Below, piece by piece: positions 55,059-63,793 of a DNA stretch of 64,000 nucleotides. A program made the translations under genes and the position numbers. How positions within the stretch are numbered: the stretch's first letter is position 1; each line of letters begins with the position of its first letter. A model generated the notes under the pieces. That model worked only from the letters and a program-made list of their open reading frames with translations, had not been told where the DNA came from and did not search any database. This DNA comes from Verrucomicrobiota bacterium. GTDB lineage: Bacteria; Verrucomicrobiota; Verrucomicrobiia; Verrucomicrobiales; DEV007. The DNA is taken from the NCBI GenBank assembly GCA_963205275.1, contig CAUJIH010000106.1:1-64000 (forward strand), given 5' to 3'.

Positions 55059-56360
55059 ATGTCGGCACCCACTCTTAAAATCGGTCTGGCCGGTTTCGGT
55101 AACGTCGGGGCAGGCGTGTATCGGAACTTGGAAAAGAATCGGAAACTCCTTTGCGAACGAACAGGCTATCATCTCGAAATCTCCCGAATCGCGGTGAGGA
55201 ATCGAGAGAAGGCACGTCTGGCGGAGGCCCCGACGGAGTTGTTTACCGAAAATCTATCTGACCTTCTCGACGATCCGGAGATTTCGATCATCGTGGAGTT
55301 AATCGGAGGCACCGATCAGGCCTTCGATTTGATCAAAGGCGCGTTGGAGCGAGGGAAATCGGTGGTCACGGGAAATAAGGCACTGCTGGCCGAGCGAGGG
55401 CGGGAGCTGTTCGCCATCGCCGAGGCCTGTGATCGCCCGATCCACTATGAAGCGGCCGTCGCGGGAGGAATTCCGATCATCAAGGCGATGCAGGAATCTC
55501 TGATCGCAAACCATATCCAATCGGTCACAGGAATTATCAATGGTACCTGCAATTACATTCTGACACGCATGTTCGAGGCAGGACTGAGCTACGAAACGGC
55601 ACTGGCCGAAGCTCAGGAACTCGGCTATGCAGAGGCCGACCCGGCACTGGATATCAGCGGCTGGGACGCCGCACACAAAGCGATCATCCTGGCATCCCTC
55701 AGCTACGGTCGCTGGGTGCCGTGCGACCAAATTCACGTCGAGGGGATCGAGAATATTCGCTCCGAGGACGTAAACTTTGCCACGACGCTGGGCTATGTGA
55801 TCAAACTTCTGGGCGTGATTCGATTGCATTCGGAGACGCGATCAATCGAGCTGCGCGTCCAGCCCTCTCTGCTACCGGTCCGGCACATACTCGCCTCGGT
55901 GAAGGGCGTCTTCAATGCTGTCGCTGTACAGGGCGATCTCGTGGGCGAGACGATTTTCTATGGCTCAGGCGCAGGGGCTGATCCGACCTCCAGTTCCGTA
56001 ATCGCCGACATCGCAGATGCGGCGATGTGGACGCGCCCCAATCCCGGCTCGGGCCTAGTGACGCATTCGCTCTATGGCGACACCTTGCCCATCGGAGACA
56101 GCATATCGAAATACTATCTGCGCGTCGATGCTGAGGATAGACCAGGGGTGTTGGCGAGGATCGCGGCTGTGCTGGGTGAAAATGAGATCGGTATCCTGTC
56201 AGTAATCCAACCGGAGGAACATGAGGCGGATACGGCACCCATCGTTCTGATGCTGCACTATGCACCTTATCGACGTATCCTGACCGCACTGGATCAGATC
56301 GCTCTACTCGACTGCGTCCGGGGGCGTCCGATCCTAATGCGAGTGGAAGATGTCGGTTGA
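55059..56360 (+). CDS. hom: Homoserine dehydrogenase
   Basis: This 433-residue enzyme reduces aspartate semialdehyde to homoserine. The ATG at 55059 (MSAPTLKIGLAGFGNVGAG) is preferred to a TTG at 55023. Domains: Rossmann fold (GLAGFGNVGAGVY), substrate-binding core (EAAVAGGIPIIKAM, INGTCNYILTRMF, EADPALDISGWDAAHKA), and a C-terminal ACT domain (DRPGVLARIAAVLGENEIGI). The ACT domain implies feedback control, usually by threonine. It precedes thrC by 113 bases, giving a threonine branch pair. No attenuator or leader peptide with Thr codons is visible in the gap. Confidence 0.96.
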   Translation: MSAPTLKIGLAGFGNVGAGVYRNLEKNRKLLCERTGYHLEISRIAVRNREKARLAEAPTELFTENLSDLLDDPEISIIVELIGGTDQAFDLIKGALERGKSVVTGNKALLAERGRELFAIAEACDRPIHYEAAVAGGIPIIKAMQESLIANHIQSVTGIINGTCNYILTRMFEAGLSYETALAEAQELGYAEADPALDISGWDAAHKAIILASLSYGRWVPCDQIHVEGIENIRSEDVNFATTLGYVIKLLGVIRLHSETRSIELRVQPSLLPVRHILASVKGVFNAVAVQGDLVGETIFYGSGAGADPTSSSVIADIADAAMWTRPNPGSGLVTHSLYGDTLPIGDSISKYYLRVDAEDRPGVLARIAAVLGENEIGILSVIQPEEHEADTAPIVLMLHYAPYRRILTALDQIALLDCVRGRPILMRVEDVG

Positions 56361-56473
56361 GCGTCTTCAAAGTGTTCCGAGAAATCACTCGTGCGCTTGT
56401 CTTTACGAAGAAATGCTGCAAGATTCCCCTTCTACAGTTTAATCTATCTTAATTTTCGAGTTTCTCTTCTAGC

Positions 56474-57841
56474 ATGGAATTTGTCTCTACCCGAGGAAGC
56501 AGCAGTCCGGTCAGCTTTAATGAGGCCTTCGCGCGCGGTCTAGCTCCCGATGGCGGCCTCTATGTCCCGCGCCATCTTCCGCTGCTTCCTCAGACGATCC
56601 TCGTAGAAGAAGCGATGCCGTATGCGGCGATGGCTTGGGATTTCCTCCGTCTCTTTGATACAGACCACGATCCGGATCACCTGTTCGAGATCATCGATCA
56701 GGCCTACGGAAGCTTTAGTGATACGATCAATGCTCCACTAGTCCAACTGGATGACAAACTGTTCGTCCTAGAACTATTCCACGGACCGAGTCTGTCGTTC
56801 AAGGATTTCGGTCTTCAGCTCGTCGGAAGTCTCTTCCAGGAGCAAGTCGAGCGCACGGGTGTTCCGATCAACGTTCTCGGAGCGACTTCCGGTGACACAG
56901 GAGCGGCAGCCATTCACGGCTTAGCGGGTAAAAAGGGAGCGCGGGTTTTCATCCTGTATCCGGAAGGGCGAATCTCCGAACTGCAGGAGCGCCAAATGGC
57001 CTGTACGGGAGCAGAAAATATTTTCCCGATTCCGATTCAGGGAACTTTTGACGACGCTCAAGCGATTATTAAGGAGTTGTTCGGAGACGAGTCCTTCACG
57101 AAGAAGATGCGACTGTCGGCAGTAAATTCGATCAACATCGTCCGCATTCTGGCCCAGTGCGCATACTACATTCACGCCTTTACCCAGCTTCCACCCGAAG
57201 CGGGCGACGAGATGGAGTTCGCAGTCCCGACCGGGAATTTCGGAAATGTCTTCGCCGGTTGGCTAGTCCACCAGATGGGCCTGCCTGTGGATCGCTTCGT
57301 AGTAGCGACAAATGAGAATGATATCCTTTATCGCTTCTTCACCACAGGAGAATACCGTCCGGAAGCGGTGCATCCCAGCCATGCGCCGTCCATGGATATC
57401 CAGATCGCCTCGAATTTCGAGCGTTTCCTCTACTATCACAATGAGAAGAACGCCGAAGCTACGAAACAGGCGATGGCGAATTTCCAAAAAAGCGGATCGA
57501 TCTGCATTCCGAATTTTGATCCGAGCAATTTCGTGGCGACCCGCAGCACGGACTCGGACATCCTTGAGAATATCCGCCATGTGAAGCAGAAATACGATTA
57601 CATCGTCGATCCTCACACCGCTTGCGCCTTCCAAGGACTGGATACGAATTCTAACGCGACTCGCGTAGTACTAGCGACTGCCCATCCCGCGAAATTCCCG
57701 ACTGTCATCCGAGAAGCACTTGGAGTCACTCCGACGGAACCGACGCTGGAGCAAATCAAAAAAACCCAGCTAGTAAAGTATCCGGTGGCAGCGAATGCCG
57801 CCGCTGTTCGCAGATTTTTGGAAGAAAACGGGATCGAATAG
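56474..57841 (+). CDS. thrC: Threonine synthase
   Basis: This 455-residue PLP enzyme converts O-phosphohomoserine to threonine. It belongs to the long threonine synthase class, starting MEFVSTRGSSSPVSFNEA, with the PLP lysine in LSFKDFG and the phosphate-binding GATSGDTG. The downstream RLSAVNSINIVRI and VPTGNFGNVFAG are classic. It completes the last step of the pathway begun by hom, directly upstream. Confidence 0.96.
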   Translation: MEFVSTRGSSSPVSFNEAFARGLAPDGGLYVPRHLPLLPQTILVEEAMPYAAMAWDFLRLFDTDHDPDHLFEIIDQAYGSFSDTINAPLVQLDDKLFVLELFHGPSLSFKDFGLQLVGSLFQEQVERTGVPINVLGATSGDTGAAAIHGLAGKKGARVFILYPEGRISELQERQMACTGAENIFPIPIQGTFDDAQAIIKELFGDESFTKKMRLSAVNSINIVRILAQCAYYIHAFTQLPPEAGDEMEFAVPTGNFGNVFAGWLVHQMGLPVDRFVVATNENDILYRFFTTGEYRPEAVHPSHAPSMDIQIASNFERFLYYHNEKNAEATKQAMANFQKSGSICIPNFDPSNFVATRSTDSDILENIRHVKQKYDYIVDPHTACAFQGLDTNSNATRVVLATAHPAKFPTVIREALGVTPTEPTLEQIKKTQLVKYPVAANAAAVRRFLEENGIE

Positions 57842-57947
57842 CCTTCCTTATTCGGGATGGCTAATTTTCTCGTGTTGAGAAGATGAAAATCCTAACGGGG
57901 ATGCTACACTGGCCTGCTTGTATTCCGACGAGGACGGAAGCCGCCTC

Positions 57948-58757
57948 ATGAAAAACATCGATCTCATCTATCTGATCAGCCACCACTGGCGGAAGGGGAT
58001 CGAGGTGATCATCCTCTGGGCGATCATATATAATTCCTATCGCTATTTTCGAGCGACTCGGGGAGCGCGCATCTTCACAGCGCTATCCATCATTTATATC
58101 GGGATGGTTTTTATATCAGCCGTCTTGAAGCTGGAAGTGATCGGATGGCTGCTTCGTTATGTATCAGTATTCCTAGCAGTGGCAATCGTTGTGATCTTTC
58201 AACCGGAGTTGCGGCGGGCGCTGGCAGAACTAGGGAGCCGACGTATTTTCTCCTCAATGAATGCAGACTCTCGGCAACGTTTCGCCGACCTGCTGATTGA
58301 GATTTCTCATTATCTATCTCGAAAAAGAATTGGGGCTCTCATCGCAATCGAGCGAAGTATCGATCTGAAGCAATATCTGGAGACCGGCACGGAGATGAAT
58401 TGTCTCCTTTCTCCGGAGTTGGTTTACACCATTTTTCACAAGGGAACGCCCTTGCACGACGGAGGAATGATCGTGCGTCTGGCGGATGAGAGAATCATAG
58501 GAGCCGGATGTGTTTTCCCCTTGGTCCAGCGCGAGTTAGGCATTCAAGGCATCGGGCTTCGACACAGAGCGGCGATGGGAATCACGGAAGAATCGGACGC
58601 CATCGCTCTCGTTATATCGGAGGAGACAGGGGCCATCTCCATCGCCGTGGGTGGACGTCTAGACCGCGATCTGGAAGATCATATGCTCCGCGAGCGACTC
58701 GATGAGCTTCTTTGTAATCGAACACCCGGAGAGGAGGAAAGCGATGGAGAAGCTTAG
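57948..58757 (+). CDS. cdaA: Diadenylate cyclase (CdaA/DacA type)
   Basis: This 269-residue membrane enzyme makes cyclic di-AMP from two ATP. The ATG at 57948 is used; an upstream TTG at 57918 is less likely. Three N-terminal membrane segments (about residues 18-36, 42-60 and 62-84) lead into the DAC domain (about 100-250): the adenylyl-binding DGG in TPLHDGGMI and RHRAAMG in LRHRAAMGI, where canonical enzymes have DGA and RHR. Predicted partner genes cdaR and glmM: a minimal CdaR-like frame follows; glmM is not in the window. Confidence 0.93.
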   Translation: MKNIDLIYLISHHWRKGIEVIILWAIIYNSYRYFRATRGARIFTALSIIYIGMVFISAVLKLEVIGWLLRYVSVFLAVAIVVIFQPELRRALAELGSRRIFSSMNADSRQRFADLLIEISHYLSRKRIGALIAIERSIDLKQYLETGTEMNCLLSPELVYTIFHKGTPLHDGGMIVRLADERIIGAGCVFPLVQRELGIQGIGLRHRAAMGITEESDAIALVISEETGAISIAVGGRLDRDLEDHMLRERLDELLCNRTPGEEESDGEA

Positions 58758-58992
58758 AAACTTTTTTCTGGAAAACTGGCTAGCGAAGGGCATCTCGCTA
58801 TTCGTCGCGATCGCGATCTGGTTCGTGATATGGAAGAACATCCATTTATCTCAGGAGGAGTTTCCCATCCCTGGGACGACAATACCTGCCAGTGCCCGTC
58901 CGCCGTCTCTCCCCTCGATTGATGACCGCCTCCTGAATTCACTGACGCCCACGACTTCAGCCCCGATTCCGGGAGGAGAGGATCGTAAATAG
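58744..58992 (+). CDS. Short CdaR/YbbR-like membrane anchor
   Basis: This 82-residue product overlaps the end of cdaA by 14 bases. Its ATG is preceded by an excellent Shine-Dalgarno (GAGGAGG, 58731-58737, six bases away) inside cdaA. The N-terminus (LRNFFLENWLAKGISLFVAI, then AIWFVIWKN) is exactly the membrane anchor that begins CdaR/YbbR proteins, the regulators of CdaA. No YbbR domains follow; instead there is a Pro/Ser/Thr-rich tail of about 40 residues. bioD begins one base after its stop (TAGGATG). A reduced regulator is a reasonable inference. Confidence 0.72.
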   Translation: MEKLRNFFLENWLAKGISLFVAIAIWFVIWKNIHLSQEEFPIPGTTIPASARPPSLPSIDDRLLNSLTPTTSAPIPGGEDRK

Positions 58993-58993
58993 G

Positions 58994-59647
58994 ATGAGAG
59001 AGAGAACCGGTCTTTTCGTTACCGGAACGGATACCGGCGTGGGAAAAACTTGGACTACGCTGACCCTGCTGAGACAACTACGCGATCTGAGAGTCTTAGC
59101 GGTGGGAATGAAGCCGGTCGAGTGCGGCGGACGCGAAGATTCTCGCATGCTATCTGAAGCTGCGGGCGTGAGATTCGATCTGGACCTGATCAACCCCTAC
59201 CCTCTGCTCGAGCCTCTTGCCCCGGCAGCGATGCGGGAGGAGGAAGGTGCAGTCGAGATTGAAGCAGTGCTGCATACCTTCTCCCGGCTTCGCGAAGCCA
59301 CTGATATTGTGCTCGTGGAGGGCGCGGGGGGATGGCTCGTGCCACTGAATGGTGAGCGAACGATGGCCGATCTGGCGACGGCCCTAGCTCTGCCTGTGTT
59401 GATCGTGGCAGCGAATCGACTCGGAGTGCTGAATCACACGCTGTTGACTGTCCGTGCGATACAGCAGGCTGGATTGGAATGTCGGGCGATTTTTCTGAAC
59501 ACACTTCCTTCAGACAGAGAAGAGAAAGATCTGTCTCGACAGAGCAATGCTCGAGTTCTGCGCCAAATCCTCCCTCTGATTCCGGTGATCGATGGAGTCC
59601 CCAGCGAACTCGTGCAGACCGTATTCCCTGAATTCACAGATCTATGA
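58994..59647 (+). CDS. bioD: Dethiobiotin synthetase
   Basis: This 217-residue ATP-dependent enzyme closes the ureido ring of dethiobiotin from DAPA and CO2. P-loop: FVTGTDTGVGKTW. The DAPA/CO2-binding Lys is in GMKPVECG, and VEGAGGWLVPL is the second conserved motif. It starts one base after the CdaR-like gene and overlaps the following gene (ATGA at 59644), so translational coupling with both is likely. No other biotin genes are adjacent. Confidence 0.95.
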   Translation: MRERTGLFVTGTDTGVGKTWTTLTLLRQLRDLRVLAVGMKPVECGGREDSRMLSEAAGVRFDLDLINPYPLLEPLAPAAMREEEGAVEIEAVLHTFSRLREATDIVLVEGAGGWLVPLNGERTMADLATALALPVLIVAANRLGVLNHTLLTVRAIQQAGLECRAIFLNTLPSDREEKDLSRQSNARVLRQILPLIPVIDGVPSELVQTVFPEFTDL

Positions 59648-62600
59648 GGCAATTGGCGACCTTCTTTTTCTTGGCCCCGGCTGTATTCTTCTTGAACAGC
59701 AGTTTCGCCAATGAACCGCATCTCACCTTCTATCTCTCCTTCGATAAAACGATCCATGCGGCGATGGCCGATGCAAAGACGCGGGTCGAAATGGTTCTAG
59801 GAATGGCACCGCAGTTTGCGGATGGGATCTCAGGCAAGGGACTGTTGACAGGAGCCGAGAACACGGGCATTTCCTTCGATGGGCTCACCAATATTTCTCC
59901 AGAGCAATGGACGATCTCTCTCTGGATGAAGGGCCTATCGAATGCAGATTGGAATGGCGGAAGGTATCTCGAACACTTTTGGAGCCTAAGCGGATCGAAT
60001 GGTGCCACCCAGTATTTTTATCACTACACCAAAGCAACGGCTCCGTGGCTCTACTCGCGACGAAACAAGGAGGAAACTTGGATTCAGATGATCCTGCCCA
60101 CAGTGCCGGAGAAAGAATGGCATCAGTGGGTGGCGACTTGGAAAAAAGGAGGTGGCACCTATCTGTATCTGGACGGTCAACTGGTAGGCCTGTCAGCGAC
60201 TCAGCCGCCGGAATTGATCAAGAAAATCACTGTCGGCCAGCAGACCAACATTCTGTCTCCGCCGGAGAACAACAAAATTATCGACGAATTTAAGATCTAC
60301 GACAAGGCTCTCGACGGTGGAATCATTGCTGAAAACTACTGGCGACTGAGTGCCCGGGCCTTGGGTTCACTCTCATCCGTCGCACCCACCGTAGGAGAGT
60401 TGACTCTCGATGGTCGAACTGGTGACAACGAATGGCCTGATACCACAGGATTCAAGGGTTTGGTGGATCGTCAGACGCGGAAGGCCTCCGAGCAAAGCAC
60501 AGAGGCTGTCATCGCTCACGATGCAGAGTATCTGTATCTGCTCCTCCAATCCGACAATCCCCCTGCCGCCCGCCAGAATTTAGATGCGACCGTGATGCAC
60601 GGCACGGTGAAGCGCGATGCGACCAAGAACGATGGAGATGTGGAGAACGATGATCATTTCCTGATCCAACTCCAGCCGAACAGCCCGGAAGGCAAAACAT
60701 ATACGATTCTCGTCAATGGAAGCGACACGATCTACGACGCTGCTGACGGAGATGTATCTTGGAATTCCGGTGCACGATCAAAGTCGAATCCTGACGTAGA
60801 TCGATGGACGGTGGAACTGGCCATTCCACTCAAGTCGCTGGGGGGCGAGAAAATTGCAGACGGAACGGTCTGGCGCGCGAACTTTGCCCGAGTCTGGAAG
60901 CAACTGAGAGCCGGAAGCGACATCTGGGAACCGAACGGGATGGGAACGCTCCGATTCAACTCGACAAAGGAAGTACAGACTCGTCTGAATCAGCTCGAAT
61001 TCGGGCGAGATGGAACGGTGGAGGCGAGTCTCGACTTGCACAATCCCGCCAATGTCACCCAAGAAATCGTCGCTATGCTGACGGTGAGCCATGCAAAACT
61101 AATCGAAAAGAGAGTCACCCTGGAAGCGGGGCAGCATCTATCGGTCAAGCTGTCAGCAACGCTGGAAAAGGCAAACGGCGCGCTGATCGGAGTCGAGGTG
61201 AATCGCGGCGATACTCCTCTGTTCCGCCAGGCGACCCCTTTCATCCAGAATACTGTCGGCCATATTCAGCTATGGAAATATCCGAGTGATCAAAAAATTC
61301 GCATCGGATGGGAACTTTTCACTGATGCTGATCCCTCATCGCTCCACCTAGAGGCGAAAATCAGGAATGCGGATGAAAAGGTCGTTCAAACGGTCTCTCA
61401 GAAAAAACTGAAATCGCTCAGCGACTCCGTGATGATCGCAGTCGAAGACTTGGCAGAAGGAAACTATGAAATCGAGGTGAAAATCGCCGACGCGAACAGT
61501 ATGGTTCAGCAACAAGTCATCTCCTGGCAGAAAAACCCACTGCCCGAATGGTTCGGGAATCATCTAGGGATCAGCAATACCCCACCCACGCCGTGGACCG
61601 ATGTCAAAGTGGACACCAAAACAGATTCCGTCTCCATCTGGGGGCGCACGCATGAATACGCGCAGCATCTGCTACCCGTGCAGATTGTGAACCAGGGAAA
61701 AGACATGCTCTCCGCTCCCATGCGATTCGTGATCGAAGCAGGAGACCAGACCCAAGCAAGCAACGCGACCAAAGCCGAATCGAAGTGGAAAAAAATATCG
61801 GCGACGCAAGCAGATTCACTCCGCTCTCAAAAGTTCGGAGCCTTGCAGATCAGCAGTGCTTCCCGCACGGAATTCGATGGAATGACCTGGAATGAATTTG
61901 TGGTCGAGAATCAGGGCAAAGACTCGTTGAAATCTCTGACTCTGGAGATTCCCCTAAAAAGAGAATGGTCGGAGTTGTTCAAGCCTTATGACGACTATCG
62001 ACTGAAAGAAACCGGACCATTACCGAAGGACGGCTGGAAAGGCCCGGCGATGAAGATGCCTTGGATCGGCAGCGGCGATGGTGGATTTCAGATTTTTCAG
62101 GAGCAGGTCGCGACCTGGAAGGGAAGTCGCACCATCGAGATTCTGCCTCAAGAGGATGGCAGTGCCCTCATCCGAATTCATATCGTGGATGAACCTACGA
62201 GCCTCGATCACCCACTCGCCTTCTCGCTCGGCTGGATCGCCGCACCGGTCAAGCCAGCCCCCAGGGATCTTCGCGACTGGCGCTTGTTCAATACAGGTCC
62301 TTTTGTGAACGATCTTCGGGGAACAGCTCCCGCATCTGCCTATCTGAGAGACGCGATTCAGATCAATCCGGGAATCAAACCCCTGCTTCCCTGGTGGCAA
62401 AGCTGGTGGAAAGTTCCCGAGGGTTACAAGGGAAACGTCGATCACGCAGGAAGCTATGTCGAACCTCGCGACGACTTGAAGACGGACGCGGGAATTCTAC
62501 TCTATCATGACATCGAATTAGTCCAGTCCGCCTACAGCCGTCTCACGGGTGAGGTGGGGACGGCGACGAAATGGTTTGCAGAATTCGCCGATGAGTGGGC

Positions 62601-63546
62601 ACCTGATACTATGGGATATACCCCCGATTCCGAAAGCGATTTCTCCGCCCAAAAGACGATCGTGAGTCAGGCATCCTCCTCTCTCCGCGACTACTTTCTC
62701 TGGGGCTTCGATCAACTGATGGCTCGGAGCCATACGAAGTCGCTCTATTTTGACGTATCTCGCCCTATCGATGACACCAACATCTACCATGGTGCGGGAG
62801 TGCAGCAGCACGACGGGTCGATCGAACCCACGCGCAATATTCTGGGACTCCGAGAGTCGATGAAGCGAATCTACACACTCCTGAAGCAGCGACATCCAGA
62901 CGGGATTCTATTCGATCACATGTCGGGAGAGGTTCTCCTCCCTGTCTTCTCCTTCGTCGATGCGATGGTCGATGGCGAAAACTACTCCGGGATTCTGGAT
63001 CGCAAGGACAATCCAGGATATGAAAAAGTCCTCTCCGTCGATCAGTTTCGCACGGAGTACTCCATGCAGAACAACCTCGGCTGTGGAACGGTATTTCTGG
63101 CTCAGTTTGAGCGAGCAAAGTCCATCACACCCGACGAGTGGAACGACGACACGGTCCGACATGTGGACTACCTCCTCGGCCTGACATTTCTACACGATTC
63201 TGCCCTGTGGTGGAGCTATATGCCGGCGAATCATCTGGCACAGGCCTTTGCTGCACTCGATTCGACCGGACTGAGAGCTGACTGGACATTCGTTCCCTAT
63301 TGGCACCAAAAGCTCATCTCGCTACCGCAAAACGTGTATGCCAGCATCTACCAGTCGCCAAATCGGAAAGCGGCCGTTCTTGTGATCATGAACACATCCG
63401 GCAAGGAACAGCAGATCCACCTACCGAAGAATCTCGCACAAGATGTCTTTCCCCATACAAGAACTGTCTATCCGAAACCGGAGGACGCTCAAAGATCGGT
63501 GCGTATTTTGAACAACTCATTTGCCATTTCCGTCCTCGAAAAGTGA
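59644..63546 (+). CDS. Very large secreted glycosidase-like protein (LamG, CBM9/DOMON and DUF6067-like)
   Basis: This 1300-residue protein starts with a signal peptide (MRQLATFFFLAPAVFFLNSSFA). Residues 25-240 form a LamG/concanavalin domain (ISLWMKGL, EKEWHQWVATW, KIIDEFKIYDKAL). Residues 255-450 look like a CBM9/DOMON-type sandwich (TVGELTLDGRTGDNEWP, AEYLYLLLQS, SKSNPDVDRWTVELAIPLKSLGG in parts). After beta-rich middle domains, residues 880-1280 look like a glycosidase barrel resembling DUF6067 proteins: TKSLYFDVSRPIDD, GILFDHMSGE, DAMVDGENYSG and WWSYMPANHL. The start overlaps bioD (ATGA). Expected substrate is an unknown glycan. Family placement is from pattern recognition. Confidence 0.78.
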   Translation: MRQLATFFFLAPAVFFLNSSFANEPHLTFYLSFDKTIHAAMADAKTRVEMVLGMAPQFADGISGKGLLTGAENTGISFDGLTNISPEQWTISLWMKGLSNADWNGGRYLEHFWSLSGSNGATQYFYHYTKATAPWLYSRRNKEETWIQMILPTVPEKEWHQWVATWKKGGGTYLYLDGQLVGLSATQPPELIKKITVGQQTNILSPPENNKIIDEFKIYDKALDGGIIAENYWRLSARALGSLSSVAPTVGELTLDGRTGDNEWPDTTGFKGLVDRQTRKASEQSTEAVIAHDAEYLYLLLQSDNPPAARQNLDATVMHGTVKRDATKNDGDVENDDHFLIQLQPNSPEGKTYTILVNGSDTIYDAADGDVSWNSGARSKSNPDVDRWTVELAIPLKSLGGEKIADGTVWRANFARVWKQLRAGSDIWEPNGMGTLRFNSTKEVQTRLNQLEFGRDGTVEASLDLHNPANVTQEIVAMLTVSHAKLIEKRVTLEAGQHLSVKLSATLEKANGALIGVEVNRGDTPLFRQATPFIQNTVGHIQLWKYPSDQKIRIGWELFTDADPSSLHLEAKIRNADEKVVQTVSQKKLKSLSDSVMIAVEDLAEGNYEIEVKIADANSMVQQQVISWQKNPLPEWFGNHLGISNTPPTPWTDVKVDTKTDSVSIWGRTHEYAQHLLPVQIVNQGKDMLSAPMRFVIEAGDQTQASNATKAESKWKKISATQADSLRSQKFGALQISSASRTEFDGMTWNEFVVENQGKDSLKSLTLEIPLKREWSELFKPYDDYRLKETGPLPKDGWKGPAMKMPWIGSGDGGFQIFQEQVATWKGSRTIEILPQEDGSALIRIHIVDEPTSLDHPLAFSLGWIAAPVKPAPRDLRDWRLFNTGPFVNDLRGTAPASAYLRDAIQINPGIKPLLPWWQSWWKVPEGYKGNVDHAGSYVEPRDDLKTDAGILLYHDIELVQSAYSRLTGEVGTATKWFAEFADEWAPDTMGYTPDSESDFSAQKTIVSQASSSLRDYFLWGFDQLMARSHTKSLYFDVSRPIDDTNIYHGAGVQQHDGSIEPTRNILGLRESMKRIYTLLKQRHPDGILFDHMSGEVLLPVFSFVDAMVDGENYSGILDRKDNPGYEKVLSVDQFRTEYSMQNNLGCGTVFLAQFERAKSITPDEWNDDTVRHVDYLLGLTFLHDSALWWSYMPANHLAQAFAALDSTGLRADWTFVPYWHQKLISLPQNVYASIYQSPNRKAAVLVIMNTSGKEQQIHLPKNLAQDVFPHTRTVYPKPEDAQRSVRILNNSFAISVLEK

Positions 63547-63619
63547 GGCCCCTCCCCTCGGTCCCCCCGATCACCTTCGCGGTTCCGAGATTTTGTAAAA
63601 TTCTTTGAAGGCCGTGCTT

Positions 63620-63646
63620 GACTGAACGCAACATGATAGTTCAGTC
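63620..63646 (+). terminator. Inverted repeat downstream of the large secreted gene (possible terminator or operator)
   Basis: Arms GACTGAAC (63620-63627) and GTTCAGTC (63639-63646) pair perfectly with an 11-base loop. It is 74 bases past the stop of the 1300-residue protein. The following bases (GCTCTTATC) are only weakly T-rich, so an operator for the downstream gene is an alternative. Confidence 0.45.
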
Positions 63647-63793
63647 GCTCTTATCTATAAAGACAGTTTTCACAAGATCGATTTGATCTCCAGACAGCAC
63701 CGTTTCCTATGATCATAGGACGCAGAAAATTACGTTGACTGTTGAGTTCTCTATCGACACCCTGAGAATCACCCCAACAAAAAGAAGCGAATA

